64,000 bases of DNA from JACMNW01 sp031406155 (GTDB lineage Bacteria > Pseudomonadota > Alphaproteobacteria > Rhodobacterales > Rhodobacteraceae). The position numbers were made by a program, and so were the translations under genes. Under the pieces are notes generated by a model. The model was not told where the DNA came from, made no database searches, and was given only the letters and a program-made list of their open reading frames with translations. The stretch is taken from the NCBI GenBank assembly GCA_031406155.1, contig JANOGW010000015.1, positions 10,966 through 74,965 on the forward strand, given 5' to 3'. Shown one piece after another: positions 39,556-49,400 of this stretch. Position 1 is the stretch's first letter. Each line of letters opens with the position of its first letter.

Positions 39556-39584
39556 GTGAGGCGCGTCGTGAAGATGCGCCTCAC
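39556..39584 (+). terminator. Hairpin at the end of cassette 2
   Basis: GTGAGGCGC (39556-39564) pairs perfectly with GCGCCTCAC (39576-39584) around an 11-nt loop, 35 bp after the GST stop. There is no T-run, so it is a weak or factor-assisted terminator. Confidence 0.5.
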
Positions 39585-39656
39585 AATACTGCATCTTGAA
39601 TGACCGCAATGGGCTCATAGCGGAGGTTGACCCAGCTATCAGTTTTGGAAGAACAC

Positions 39657-40079
39657 ATGCCTAGCATCCGCGAAACCGTCCTTGCAGCCCTGCACACCCG
39701 GCTGCAAACCCTTGCCGCCCCGGTGCTGCGCGGTGACGTGCTGCCGGAGCGCATCCCGTCCACGGGTTTGATCATCCTGCGCGACGGCAAGCCCGGCGAG
39801 CCGGAGGTGACGTTGTCGCCTGTGACTTATTTCTACGAGCATCGGGCCGAGCTGGAGGTGGTGATACAGGCCGGGACCGGGCGTGATGCCCTATTTGATG
39901 AACTGGTCGCATCCATCGGGGCAGCGCTGGTCGTTGATCGCACGCTTGGCGGCCTTTGCGATTGGGTGGAGGCGGAAGCGCCCGAGCCGGTCGATCTGCC
40001 CATCGAAGGGGCAGCAGCTCTGAAGGCAGCCGCCATCACCATCGTGCTCCACTACGCCACGCCCGACCCACTGACCTGA
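39657..40079 (+). CDS. Probable tail terminator / minor tail protein
   Basis: 140 residues: SIRETVLAALHTRLQTLA at the N terminus, RGDVLPERIPSTGLIILRDG and a middle YFYEHRAELEVVIQAG, as in gpU-like tail terminators placed before the tail tube gene. The ATG at 39657 follows GGAAG. First phage gene after cassette 2. Family call is by position and shape. Confidence 0.7.
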   Translation: MPSIRETVLAALHTRLQTLAAPVLRGDVLPERIPSTGLIILRDGKPGEPEVTLSPVTYFYEHRAELEVVIQAGTGRDALFDELVASIGAALVVDRTLGGLCDWVEAEAPEPVDLPIEGAAALKAAAITIVLHYATPDPLT

Positions 40080-40103
40080 TTTTCCAAGAAGAAAGGACAA
40101 AAC

Positions 40104-41375
40104 ATGGCACGCGCACAAGGAGCGCGGGCGCAGATGGCGCTTGCGTTCGAGACTGTTTACGGCACCCCACCGGGGTCCGGATTTACCCAAATGCCCTTCA
40201 TCACCAGTTCGCTGGCGGCGGAGCAACCGCTGTTGCCGTCGGAATTGCTGGGCTATGGCCGCGATCCCCGCGCCCCCTTGCTGGATGCCATCACCACCGA
40301 CGGTGACGTCGAGGTGCCAATCGACGCAGTAGGTTTCGGCTTCTGGCTGAAGGCGGCGTTTGGCGCACCGACCAGCACCGGAACAGTGGCGGCAACTGGG
40401 TCGATCACCTTTGCGTTGCAACCTGTCGTCAACGCGACGCTGACGATCAACGGGACCCTGTTCACCTTCGTGGCCACAGGGGCTGTCGGCAACCAGGTCA
40501 ACATAGGCGTCAACCTGGCGGCGACCCTGACGGCGCTGGCCGTGGTGCTGAATGCCAGCGTCGTCGCCGGGGTGGCACTTGCGACGTACACCGGCACCGC
40601 GACCGCGCTGACCATGGTATTCGACGTCCTTGGCAGCACCGGAAACACCTTCACGCTGGCGGCGTCGATTGCGCCCGCGTCCAACGGAACGGTGTCGGCG
40701 GCAACCCTGACCGGAGGGTTGAATTCCCACACCTTCATGTCGGGCAGCTGGACGCTGCCAAGCATGTCCATCGAAGTCGCCATGCCGGAAGTGCCGCGCT
40801 TTGCGATGTATTCCGGGTGTGTGCTGGATTCCCTGTCCTGGCAAATGGAGAGGTCTGGCCTTCTCGGGGCAAAAGCCATGCTGGTCGCACAGGGCGAGAC
40901 CATCGCTGCTGCGACCGCCGCTGGAACCCCGGCCGCGATTGCCCTGAAACGCTTCGGCCACTTCAACGGTGCTATCAAACGTGACGGCGTGGCGCTGGGC
41001 AACATCGTCTCGGCAGACGTCACCTATGCCAACAATCTGGACCGGATCGAGACCATCCGCTCTGATGCGAAGATCGACGGTGCCGACCCGACCATCGCGG
41101 CGCTGACCGGCAAGATCGACGTGCGCTTTGCCGACACGACGCTTCTGACCCAAGCCATCAATGGCACGGCAGCAGCACTGGAATTCAGCTATGCGCTGGG
41201 CAGTGGCGAAAGTCTCACGGTCACCGCCCATGCCGTCTATCTGCCGCGCCCACGCATCGAGATCAAAGGCCCAAAAGGCGTGCAGGCGTCCTTCGATTGG
41301 CAAGCCGCTCTGGCCACCAGCCCGGCGCGGATGTGCACCGTGGTGCTGGTCAACACGTTGGCAGGTTACCCATGA
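40104..41375 (+). CDS. Major tail tube protein
   Basis: 423 residues. GARAQMALAFETVYGTPPGSGFTQMPF begins it, as in phage tail-tube proteins; the central part (about 100-210) has repeated Thr/Ala-rich strands like an Ig-like insert. The end PRIEIKGPKGVQASFDWQAA is conserved-looking. Coupled to the chaperone gene by ATGA. Confidence 0.85.
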   Translation: MARAQGARAQMALAFETVYGTPPGSGFTQMPFITSSLAAEQPLLPSELLGYGRDPRAPLLDAITTDGDVEVPIDAVGFGFWLKAAFGAPTSTGTVAATGSITFALQPVVNATLTINGTLFTFVATGAVGNQVNIGVNLAATLTALAVVLNASVVAGVALATYTGTATALTMVFDVLGSTGNTFTLAASIAPASNGTVSAATLTGGLNSHTFMSGSWTLPSMSIEVAMPEVPRFAMYSGCVLDSLSWQMERSGLLGAKAMLVAQGETIAAATAAGTPAAIALKRFGHFNGAIKRDGVALGNIVSADVTYANNLDRIETIRSDAKIDGADPTIAALTGKIDVRFADTTLLTQAINGTAAALEFSYALGSGESLTVTAHAVYLPRPRIEIKGPKGVQASFDWQAALATSPARMCTVVLVNTLAGYP

Positions 41376-41809
41376 TCCGGATCAATCTCTCCCCCGAGCC
41401 GCAATGGCTGGACCTTGGCCATGGCGTGCGGCTGCAGCTCTTGCCGCTGACCACCGCGCTGATGGTGGCCACACGGTCCGACATCGCCGTGCAGAATCTG
41501 GCTGCCGACGCCAGCAACGACAACCGCGCGGCGGTGTTCGCCGCAGCCCTTGCCCGCTGCGCGGTGGTGGATTGGGAAGGTGTGGGTGACGAAGATGGCA
41601 ATGTGCTGCCAGCGACACCTGAAGGCATCGACGCCCTCCTGTCGCTCTGGCCGATCTTCGAGGCGTTCAACCTGCTGTATGTCAGCCGCGGCATGCTGCT
41701 GGACGCTGAAAAAAACGGCTCTGCGCCCTTGCCGACTGGCACTTCAGCGGGGGCGACAGCTACTGCGAGGCCTGCCAAACGCAATGCCCGGACTGCCCCG
41801 CGCGCCTGA
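41372..41809 (+). CDS. Tail assembly chaperone, zero-frame product
   Basis: 145 residues (gpG-like). NLSPEPQWLDLGHGVRLQLLPL, FAAALARCAVVDWEG and EGIDALLSLWPIFEAFNLLYV form the chaperone domain; a Thr/Ala-rich tail follows the slippery site. It keeps the tape measure protein soluble during tail assembly. ATGA overlap with the tail tube gene. Confidence 0.85.
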   Translation: MIRINLSPEPQWLDLGHGVRLQLLPLTTALMVATRSDIAVQNLAADASNDNRAAVFAAALARCAVVDWEGVGDEDGNVLPATPEGIDALLSLWPIFEAFNLLYVSRGMLLDAEKNGSAPLPTGTSAGATATARPAKRNARTAPRA

Positions 41810-42036
41810 ACCACCCGCTGACCCATGACGGCTGGCAGGTCTGGGACCTGGTTGGCCGCCTTGGTGGCCAGATGCGGGTTGCGGGCAAGGCGGTGCTCGG
41901 CTGGGACATGGGCGCGGCGCTGGCCCTCGCCCATGCGCTGGGCCTGAACCCGATGGTGGTGGCCGAACTGTTGCCAGAACTGGAGGCGGTGATGGTCCGC
42001 CGCATCAATGAAAAGATCGGAGAGACTGATGGCTGA
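41372..42036 (+). CDS. Tail assembly chaperone, -1 frameshift product (gpGT-like)
   Basis: Ribosomes slipping back at A-AAA-AAC (41710-41716) continue in the -1 frame to a stop at 42034-42036, giving about 221 residues. The extension has a cysteine cluster (YCEACQTQCPDCPARL), then WQVWDLVGRLGGQMRVAG and EAVMVRRINEKIGE. It overlaps the tape measure start at 42029. The extension has strong GC3 and no start of its own, so the frameshift is the simplest reading. Confidence 0.75.
41710..41716 (+). promoter_or_regulatory. Programmed -1 frameshift slippery heptamer A-AAA-AAC
   Basis: Within GAA AAA AAC of the chaperone gene the heptamer is in the X-XXY-YYZ register needed for -1 slippage. The stretch after it is GC-rich and can fold. 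This is where lambda G/GT-type genes carry their shift. Confidence 0.75.
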
Positions 42037-44485
42037 AAAGCGCGTTTCCGTCCGCCTCGCGGCCGTCGGCGGCAAACAGGTGCGCGCCGAACTGGAGGGT
42101 GTGGGCGACGCCGGGGTCAAAGGCTTTGGCCGCATGTCCAAGGAGGCCGAGATTGCCAATGCAAGGCTTGCCGCGTTTTCAACCCGGGTGAAGATCGCGG
42201 CGGCGGTGGCCGTGGCAGCAGCTGCGACGGCTGGCATCGCCATGATCCGGTCGGGGCTGAAGACCATCGACGCACAGGCCAATCTGGCGCAATCGCTTGG
42301 CACCACCACGCGCAGCATTCAGGTTCTGACCTTCGCGGGCGATCTCGCCGGGGTATCGATGGAGGAGATCGCTGCCGCCACAAAGAAGCTGACGCTAAAG
42401 CTGTCCGATGCGGCGGGCGGGACCGGCACGGCGGTTGCCGCTTTGCAGCGTTTGCATCTGACGGCTACAGATCTGCAGGCCCTGCCGCTCGATGAACGCA
42501 TCGTGGCCATTCAGGACGCTCTAGCAAAGTTCGTCCCTCCCGCCGAGCGGGCAGCGGTCGCCTCGGCTCTGTTCGGGGACAAGGCGGCCCTCGCCTTTAG
42601 CCGGATCGACAGCGCGACACTACGCCAGGCCTCCCAGGACATCACCGATTTCGGCGTGGCAGTGTCCGATCAGGACGCAGATCAGATCCGAACCGCTGGC
42701 GATGCCATCGACCGGCTAGGCCTGGTCTGGCTCGGCCTGACCAACCAGCTGACCGTCGCTTTCGCCCCGGCGCTGGAAATGGTGGCGAATGCGCTGGCCG
42801 ATGCGACGCGGGTCGGTGGGGTGTTCCAGACCAGCATCAGTTTTCTAGGCGCGCATATCGGCGAGATCGCCAGCATCGCCGGGGCTTTCGCCACCTTCTT
42901 CGCCGGGCGCTTCATCATCGCGCTGGGTGCTGCAGCGCTGGGCGTCAGCGGGTTTTCATTGTCCCTGACGGTATTGAAAGGCGCCCTAATCCGCACCGGC
43001 ATCGGCGCGCTGATCGTCGGCGCGGGCGAACTGGCCTATCAATTCTCCAAACTGGTCAATGGCGCTGGCGGCTTTGGCGCGGCGCTGGGCCTTCTGTCCG
43101 ATCTCGCCAGCGAGGTCTGGGACCGGATCGGCCTTGGCGTCGACGCGGTCGTGGCCAACCTGCAAGCCAGTTGGTTCGGCATCACCGCCACAGTGGCCGA
43201 TGCCATGCAGGGCGCGCTGGTGGCAGTGGTGGGCTTCGGCAATTCGTCGGCGGGCGTGTTCCAAGGGGCCTTCGATGCAATGAAGGCGATCTGGTCGGCC
43301 TTGCCCTCTGCCATCGGGGATTTCGCCTTCCAGGCCGCAAACGGGTTGATCAGCGGCGTGGAGGCGATGCTGAACGGCGTCGTCACCCGGATCAACACCT
43401 TCATCTCTGGTCTAAACGCGGCACTGGCCTTGCTGCCCGATTGGGCCACCGGCGAGGGCGGCATCCAGATTGGCACCCTCGATCCGGTGACTTTGGGCCG
43501 GGTTGGTAATCCATTTGAAGGGGCGGCAACTGCGGCCGGAGCCGCCGCAGCGGATGCGTTCCAGGCGGCCATGGGACAAACCTATCTTCAAACGCCCGAC
43601 CTTGGGCTAGGCACCATGGCAGATGATGCACGCGCGCGGGCGGATGGCTATCGCGAGGCATCCGGCATGCTGAGCGATGCTGCCACCCGGCCGCTTGCGA
43701 GTTGGCAGGCGTTGCAGACCGCTATGACCACGGCCGGAACGAACGGCGCTGCGGCCCTCGATGCTGCCACCGTCGCTGCAGACGGAACCACTGATTCACT
43801 TAACGACGCGGGTGCTGCCGCAGGCGGGGCCGGTGCGGCGGGCAAAGCTGCCGGGGAAGCGGCTGCTTCTGGCGCCGACGCGGCTTCAACTGGTTGGGCG
43901 GCAGTGACGGCGGCCTTGTCAGACTACGCGTCCAAGGCCCGCGACATCGGTGCGGATGTTGGCCAGACGCTCGTGGGGGCGTTCCAGAGCGCCGAGGACG
44001 CCGTGGGTAACTTCGTCAAAACTGGCAAGCTGAGTTTCGGCGACCTCGTGACCTCGATCCTGGCCGACCTGGCTAAGCTCGCCGCACGAAAGTTCATCCT
44101 CGGTCCGATTGCCTCTGCACTGGACGGCGTGCTGGGATCGCTCGGTGGTGGTGGGCTGTTTGCCGGAATGACCGCGGCGGCGGTCCATCATGCGGGTGGT
44201 CTGGTCGGCGGCAATGCCCCGATGCGGGCGGTGCCCATCATGGCCTTTGCCGGAGCGCCCCGGATGCATTCGGGTGGGTTTGCCGGGCTGCGGCCCGACG
44301 AAGTCCCCGCCATCCTGCAAAAAGGCGAGCGCGTGCTCTCCCGCCGGGAAACTGCGGGCTACGGCGCGGGCGGTAATGTCAGCATCACGATCCAGACCCG
44401 CGATGCCGAAAGCTTCCGCCAGTCACGCACGCAGGTGGCATCGGACATTGCCCGAGCAGTTTCGCTGGGCCGGAGGGGCATGTGA
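42029..44485 (+). CDS. Tape measure protein
   Basis: 818 residues, the largest late-region gene before the baseplate. N-terminal VSVRLAAVGGKQVRAELEGV, several hydrophobic helices (about 55-75 and 285-335), Ala/Gly-rich repeats and a typical ending with HSGGFAGLRPDEVPAIL and KGERVLSRRETAG. It sets tail length and may cross the host membrane during DNA entry. GGAGAG precedes the ATG. Confidence 0.95.
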   Translation: MAEKRVSVRLAAVGGKQVRAELEGVGDAGVKGFGRMSKEAEIANARLAAFSTRVKIAAAVAVAAAATAGIAMIRSGLKTIDAQANLAQSLGTTTRSIQVLTFAGDLAGVSMEEIAAATKKLTLKLSDAAGGTGTAVAALQRLHLTATDLQALPLDERIVAIQDALAKFVPPAERAAVASALFGDKAALAFSRIDSATLRQASQDITDFGVAVSDQDADQIRTAGDAIDRLGLVWLGLTNQLTVAFAPALEMVANALADATRVGGVFQTSISFLGAHIGEIASIAGAFATFFAGRFIIALGAAALGVSGFSLSLTVLKGALIRTGIGALIVGAGELAYQFSKLVNGAGGFGAALGLLSDLASEVWDRIGLGVDAVVANLQASWFGITATVADAMQGALVAVVGFGNSSAGVFQGAFDAMKAIWSALPSAIGDFAFQAANGLISGVEAMLNGVVTRINTFISGLNAALALLPDWATGEGGIQIGTLDPVTLGRVGNPFEGAATAAGAAAADAFQAAMGQTYLQTPDLGLGTMADDARARADGYREASGMLSDAATRPLASWQALQTAMTTAGTNGAAALDAATVAADGTTDSLNDAGAAAGGAGAAGKAAGEAAASGADAASTGWAAVTAALSDYASKARDIGADVGQTLVGAFQSAEDAVGNFVKTGKLSFGDLVTSILADLAKLAARKFILGPIASALDGVLGSLGGGGLFAGMTAAAVHHAGGLVGGNAPMRAVPIMAFAGAPRMHSGGFAGLRPDEVPAILQKGERVLSRRETAGYGAGGNVSITIQTRDAESFRQSRTQVASDIARAVSLGRRGM

Positions 44486-44546
44486 GTGCGACCCCGCAAG
44501 TGGGAACCGGTTGCGGGGATCAGAGCACGAACGATGGAGAGAACTA

Positions 44547-45173
44547 ATGGCGTTTCACGAGATCAGGTTTCCCGACAGCATCAGCCGGGGCGCGCGCGGC
44601 GGACCCGAACGACGGACGCAAGTGGTTGAACTGGCAAGCGGCGACGAGGAGCGAAACGCCAGTTGGGCAAACTCGCGGCGGCGGTATGATGTCGCTTACG
44701 GCATTCGTCGCGCCGATGATCTGACGGCGGTTGTGGCATTCTTCGAGGCGCGCAACGGGAGGCTCTTTGGCTTCCGTTACAAGGATTGGGCGGACTATAA
44801 ATCCGGCCTGCCGTCGCAGGCGATCACCCCGACCGACCAGCAGATCGGCACCGGCACGGGGAGTTTGAAGTCCTTCCCGCTGGCAAAACGCTACACCTCC
44901 GGCGCACAGACTTGGGTCAGGAGCATCGCCAAACCGGTGGCTGGAACGGTTCGCATAGCATTCGGCGCAGTGGAACAAACGTCTGGCTGGACGCTGGATG
45001 CCACAACCGGCGTCGTCACCTTCACCAGCGCCCCCAGTAATGGCGTCATCGTACGCGCCGGGTTCGAATACGATGTGCCGGTGCGGTTCGACACCGACAT
45101 GATGGACGTCACCCTCGATATTGAACGGCTCGGATCGATCACCTCAATCCCTCTCTTGGAGATCCGCCGATGA
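44547..45173 (+). CDS. DUF2460 distal tail protein (GTA gp12-like)
   Basis: 208 residues: FHEIRFPDSISRGARGGPE, NASWANSRRRYDVAYGIR and FRYKDWADYKSG, which are hallmarks of the DUF2460/TIGR02217 family found in gene transfer agent tails. It forms the first ring below the tail tube. ATGA overlap with the next gene. The frame is open from 44190 inside the tape measure; I start at 44547. Confidence 0.9.
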   Translation: MAFHEIRFPDSISRGARGGPERRTQVVELASGDEERNASWANSRRRYDVAYGIRRADDLTAVVAFFEARNGRLFGFRYKDWADYKSGLPSQAITPTDQQIGTGTGSLKSFPLAKRYTSGAQTWVRSIAKPVAGTVRIAFGAVEQTSGWTLDATTGVVTFTSAPSNGVIVRAGFEYDVPVRFDTDMMDVTLDIERLGSITSIPLLEIRR

Positions 45174-46054
45174 AGTCGCTTTCCACCGCACTGCAAGCCC
45201 ATCTTGATGATGGCACCACCACCCTGTCCTGGTGCTGGCGGATCACCCGGGTAGATGGCGTGGCCCTCGGCTTCACCGATCACGACCAAGTTCTGACCTT
45301 TGATGGCACCGATTTTGAACCCGAGAGCGGGTTTGCAGCCTCGGAAGTCAGGTCGGGATCCGACTTGTCCGTCGATGCGCAAGACGCCGAGGGTGTGCTG
45401 ACGTCGGATCGCATCACCGAAACTGACATCATCGACGGGCGCTGGGATGCGGCTGAGGTCGAGTTATGGCGCGTGAATTGGGCTGATCCCAGCCAACGCG
45501 TGTTGCTGCGCCGTGGTGCTGTCGGTCAAATCCGGCGCGGCCGCATGGCGTTCGTGGCCGAGGTCAGATCACTGGCGCATGTGCTCGGCCAGACGGTCGG
45601 ACGGACATTTCAGTCCAGTTGCGATGCTGCGCTGGGCGACGCACGATGCGGGATCGATCTGGAAAATGCCACCTACAAAGGCAATGGCGTGATCACCGAC
45701 CTTCTGCGCGACCGGGCATTCATGGCCACCGGCTTGACTGCATTCGCTGCGGGCTGGTTCACGTCTGGCACCGTCACCTGGACCAGTGGCGCAAATGCCG
45801 GGCGCATCACCGAAGTGCTGGCGCATGATCTGGCGGGCAGCATCGCGAACTTGACCCTGCTGGAAGCGCCGGTGCGTGCCATCGCGGAGGGTGACAGTTT
45901 CATTGCGCGGGCGGGCTGCGACAAGCGCATGACCACTTGTCGGGCGAAATTCGCCAACGTGGCCAACTTTCGCGGCTTCCCGAACATCCCCGGCCAAGAT
46001 GCCGTACTGCGCTATGCCAGCCGGGGCGATGGCAATGAGGGGAATGTGCTGTGA
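45170..46054 (+). CDS. DUF2163 baseplate hub protein (GTA gp13-like)
   Basis: 294 residues: CWRITRVDGVALGFTDHDQVLTFDG then RVNWADPSQRVLLRRGAVGQI, DARCGIDLENATYKGNG and the C-terminal CDKRMTTCRAKFANVANFRGFPNIPG. The paired cysteines at the C terminus are the iron-sulfur-type cluster motif of this hub family. Sits between DUF2460 and NlpC genes, as in GTAs. Confidence 0.9.
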   Translation: MKSLSTALQAHLDDGTTTLSWCWRITRVDGVALGFTDHDQVLTFDGTDFEPESGFAASEVRSGSDLSVDAQDAEGVLTSDRITETDIIDGRWDAAEVELWRVNWADPSQRVLLRRGAVGQIRRGRMAFVAEVRSLAHVLGQTVGRTFQSSCDAALGDARCGIDLENATYKGNGVITDLLRDRAFMATGLTAFAAGWFTSGTVTWTSGANAGRITEVLAHDLAGSIANLTLLEAPVRAIAEGDSFIARAGCDKRMTTCRAKFANVANFRGFPNIPGQDAVLRYASRGDGNEGNVL

Positions 46055-46485
46055 CAGCCGCCGATCCGAATCTCGTCGTCGCCGTCGCGCGTTGCTGGCT
46101 TGGCACGCCTTACCATGATCAGGCCAGCCTGCGCGGTGTCGGCTGCGATTGCCTTGGGCTGGCACGCGGCGTTTGGCGGGAAGTGGTCGGCGCTGAGTCA
46201 TTTCCGATCTCACCCTACAGCCGGGATTGGGGCGAAACCGGCCCACACGAAGTACTGGCAATCGGCGCGCGGCGTCTGATGCCCGAGATTGCGCTGGCCG
46301 ATATCAGCCCCGGTGCGCTGATCCTGTTCCGCATGGCCCCACGCGCCATCGCCAAGCATGTCGGCATCCAGACCGGTCCCGACAGTTTCATCCATTCCTA
46401 CGAGCACCTTGGCGTCATCGAGGAAGTCCTGACCCCGACATGGCGGCGGCGCATCGCCTTCGCCTTCCTGTTCCCCAAAAGCTGA
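46051..46485 (+). CDS. NlpC/P60 peptidase (GTA gp14-like)
   Basis: 144 residues. GVGCDCLGLARGVWREV holds the catalytic Cys, and AKHVGIQTGPDSFIHSYEH the catalytic His. It should cut cell-wall peptides during DNA injection. GTG start overlaps the preceding stop. Order DUF2460-DUF2163-NlpC-giant baseplate is diagnostic for GTA-type tails. Confidence 0.95.
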   Translation: MTAADPNLVVAVARCWLGTPYHDQASLRGVGCDCLGLARGVWREVVGAESFPISPYSRDWGETGPHEVLAIGARRLMPEIALADISPGALILFRMAPRAIAKHVGIQTGPDSFIHSYEHLGVIEEVLTPTWRRRIAFAFLFPKS

Positions 46486-46495
46486 GGCCCCACAC

Positions 46496-49400
46496 ATGGC
46501 AACTCTTGTTCTCGGTGCCGTCGGCTCCGCGATTGGCGGCGCGTTTGGCGGCGCGATCCTCGGCTTTTCCGGTGCTGCCATCGGCGGTTTCATCGGCTCG
46601 ACCATCGGGTCCGTCGTCGACAACTGGATCGTGTCATCGCTGGCCCCCGCCCAGCGCATCGAAGGCGCACGGCTCGACAGCCTGCGGATCACCTCCTCGA
46701 CCGAAGGGGCGGTGATCCCGCGGCTTTATGGCCGGATGCGGATCGGTGGCAACATCATCTGGGCCACCGATTTCCGCGAGGAAACCAGGACGACCAGTCA
46801 GGGCGGTGGCAAGGGCAGCGGTCCGAAGGTCACCACCACCGAATACCTGTATTTCGCCTCCTTCGCGGTTGCCCTGTGTGAAGGCCCGATCACCGGGATT
46901 GGCCGGGTCTGGGCCGATGGCAAGGCGATGGACATGACCGGCGTTACCTCGCGCTGGTATCCCGGCGATGAGGTGCAGACGGCTGATCCGTTCATTTCAG
47001 CAAAAATGGGCGCGGCCAACGCGCCCGCCTATCGCGACACCGCCTATGTGGTGCTGGAGGAGTTAGACCTCACGCCATTTGGCAACCGCCTGCCGCAGAT
47101 CAGCTTTGAAGTATTCCGGCCGCTCGCGGATCCCGACATGGCCGAGGGGCTGGTGCGGGCCGTCACCCTAATCCCAGCCTCGGGCGAGTTCGCCTACGCC
47201 ACCGTGCCGGTCAAGAAATCCAGCGGGGCTGGCAGCGCGACGGTGGCCGAGAACCTGAACGCCATTCCGGAAACGCCCGACATCGTCGTGGCGCTGGAGC
47301 GGCTGCAATCCATGGCCCCGGCCGTGGAAAGTGTGTCGCTGGTGGTGGCATGGTTCGGTGATGATCTGCGGGCGGGCAATTGCAAGATCCGCCCGGGCGT
47401 CGAGGTTGCAGCCAAGACCACAACGCCGTCGGCATGGGTGGTAAATGGCGTTTCGCGCGCAAATGCCTTTCTGGTCAGTCGCGACGCTGAGGATCGCCCG
47501 GTCTATGGCGGCACGCCTGCAGATTTCGCAGTGGTTCAAGCGATCCAGGAGATGAAGGCGCGCGGATTGCGGGTTACTTTCTATCCGTTCCTGCTGCTCG
47601 ATGTGCCGCCCGGCAATACAAAGCCCAATCCCTACAGCGACAACGCCTCTGAAGCTGGCCAGCCCACCTTTCCTTGGCGCGGCCGGATCACCTGTTCCCC
47701 CGCGCCAGGCTATGCTGGGACAGTAGACAAAACTGGCACGGCCGCAGCACAGGTCGCAGCCTTGTTTGGCACTGCCACCCCTGCGAACTTCAGCGTTTCC
47801 GGTCAAACCGTCAACTGGACCGGTCCGGTCGGGGAATGGTCCCTGCGCCGGATGATCCTGCATTATGCCCATCTTTGCGCGGCTGCCGGAGGCGTCGACG
47901 CCTTCCTGATCGGTTCGGAAATGCCCGGCTTGACCACGATCCGCTCTGCGGCGGCAACTTATCCGGCCGTGCAGGCTTTCCGCGATCTGGCTACGGCAGT
48001 GCGCTCGATCCTCGGCGCTGGGCCCAAGATCGGCTATGCGGGTGACTGGGCGGAGTATTTTGGCCACCACCCTGCGGATGGTTCCGGCGATGTGTTTTTT
48101 CACCTCGATCCGCTCTGGTCCGACAGCAACATCGATTTCATCGGCATCGATAACTACATGCCGCTGTCCGATTGGCGCGACGGCTTTGATCATGCCGATG
48201 CCGCACTGGCACCTGCCATTTATGACCGCGCCTATCTGCAATCCAACATTGCAGGCGGCGAGGGGTTTGACTGGTTTTATGCCAGCACCTCTGACCGGGC
48301 GGCCCAAATCCGCACGCCAATCACCGATGGCGCTGCCGCCAACCCTTGGGTGTTCCGCTTCAAGGATCTGCGGTCCTGGTGGCAAAACCCACATTTCAAC
48401 CGTCCGGGTGGGGTCGAGGGCGGCACGCCGACGGCATGGGTGCCACAGTCGAAGCCGATCTGGTTCACCGAACTGGGTTGCCCGGCCATCGACCGTGGCA
48501 CCAACCAACCCAACGTGTTCTTTGACCCGAAATCCTCGGAAAGCTTCACGCCCTACTTTTCGCGCGGCTGGCGCGATGATGCGATCCAGCGCGCATATCT
48601 GGAGTCGACCTACCTCTTCTGGTCCGATCCGGTCAACAACCCGGTGTCCTCGGTCTATGGCGCACCGATGGTGCATGTGCCCGAATGTGCCGCCTGGACA
48701 TGGGATGCCCGCCCCTATCCGTTCTTTCCGGAATTGATCGGTGTCTGGACGGATGGCCCAAACTGGCGGCTGGGCCACTGGCTGACTGGACGGCTGGGTG
48801 CAGTCTCGCTGGCCGCCCTTGTCCGCCACCTTTGCTTGCGGGCGGGACTGCCTGAAGACCGCGTCGACGTCTCCGGCCTCTGGGGCGCGGTGGAAGGGTA
48901 CGTGATCTCGGCGCTGGAAGCCCCGCGCGCTTCGATCAGCACTTTGGCGCGGCATTTCGGCTTTGATGCAGTGGAGAGCGAAGGCCGCATCCGCTTCCTG
49001 ATGCGTGGCCGGGTCGCGACCGCCACCATCACGCCTGATAACATGGTCGCGCCCGCCTCAGCCAAGGGCGATGTGATGGAACTGACCCGGGCGCAGGAGT
49101 CTGAGCTGCCGCAGGCTCTGAAATGGCAGGTGGCCCGCGCCGACGAGGATTACGACGCTGCCCAAGTCGAGGCGCGACGGATCACCGTGGAAACCTCGCG
49201 CATCGCCTCGGAAGCTTTCCCAATGGCCGTGCCGCCGGAAGAAGCCGAGCGCCGCTGCCGCCGTGCGCTGATGGAGGCATGGGTCGGTCGGGAAAGTGCG
49301 GTGTTCAAGCTGCCACCCTCCCGGCTGGCGCTGGATCCCTGCGATGTGATCGTCTTGGACCATGATGGCCGCCTGACGGAACTGCGCCTGGTGTCCATCG

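Noticed and set aside
39891..41303. A 470-codon reverse frame opposite the tail tube gene
   Set aside because: His/Arg/Gln-rich shadow product with no recognisable family.
47168..48955. A 595-codon reverse frame within the giant baseplate gene
   Set aside because: Shadow frame of a clearly conserved gene; no domain or ribosome site.
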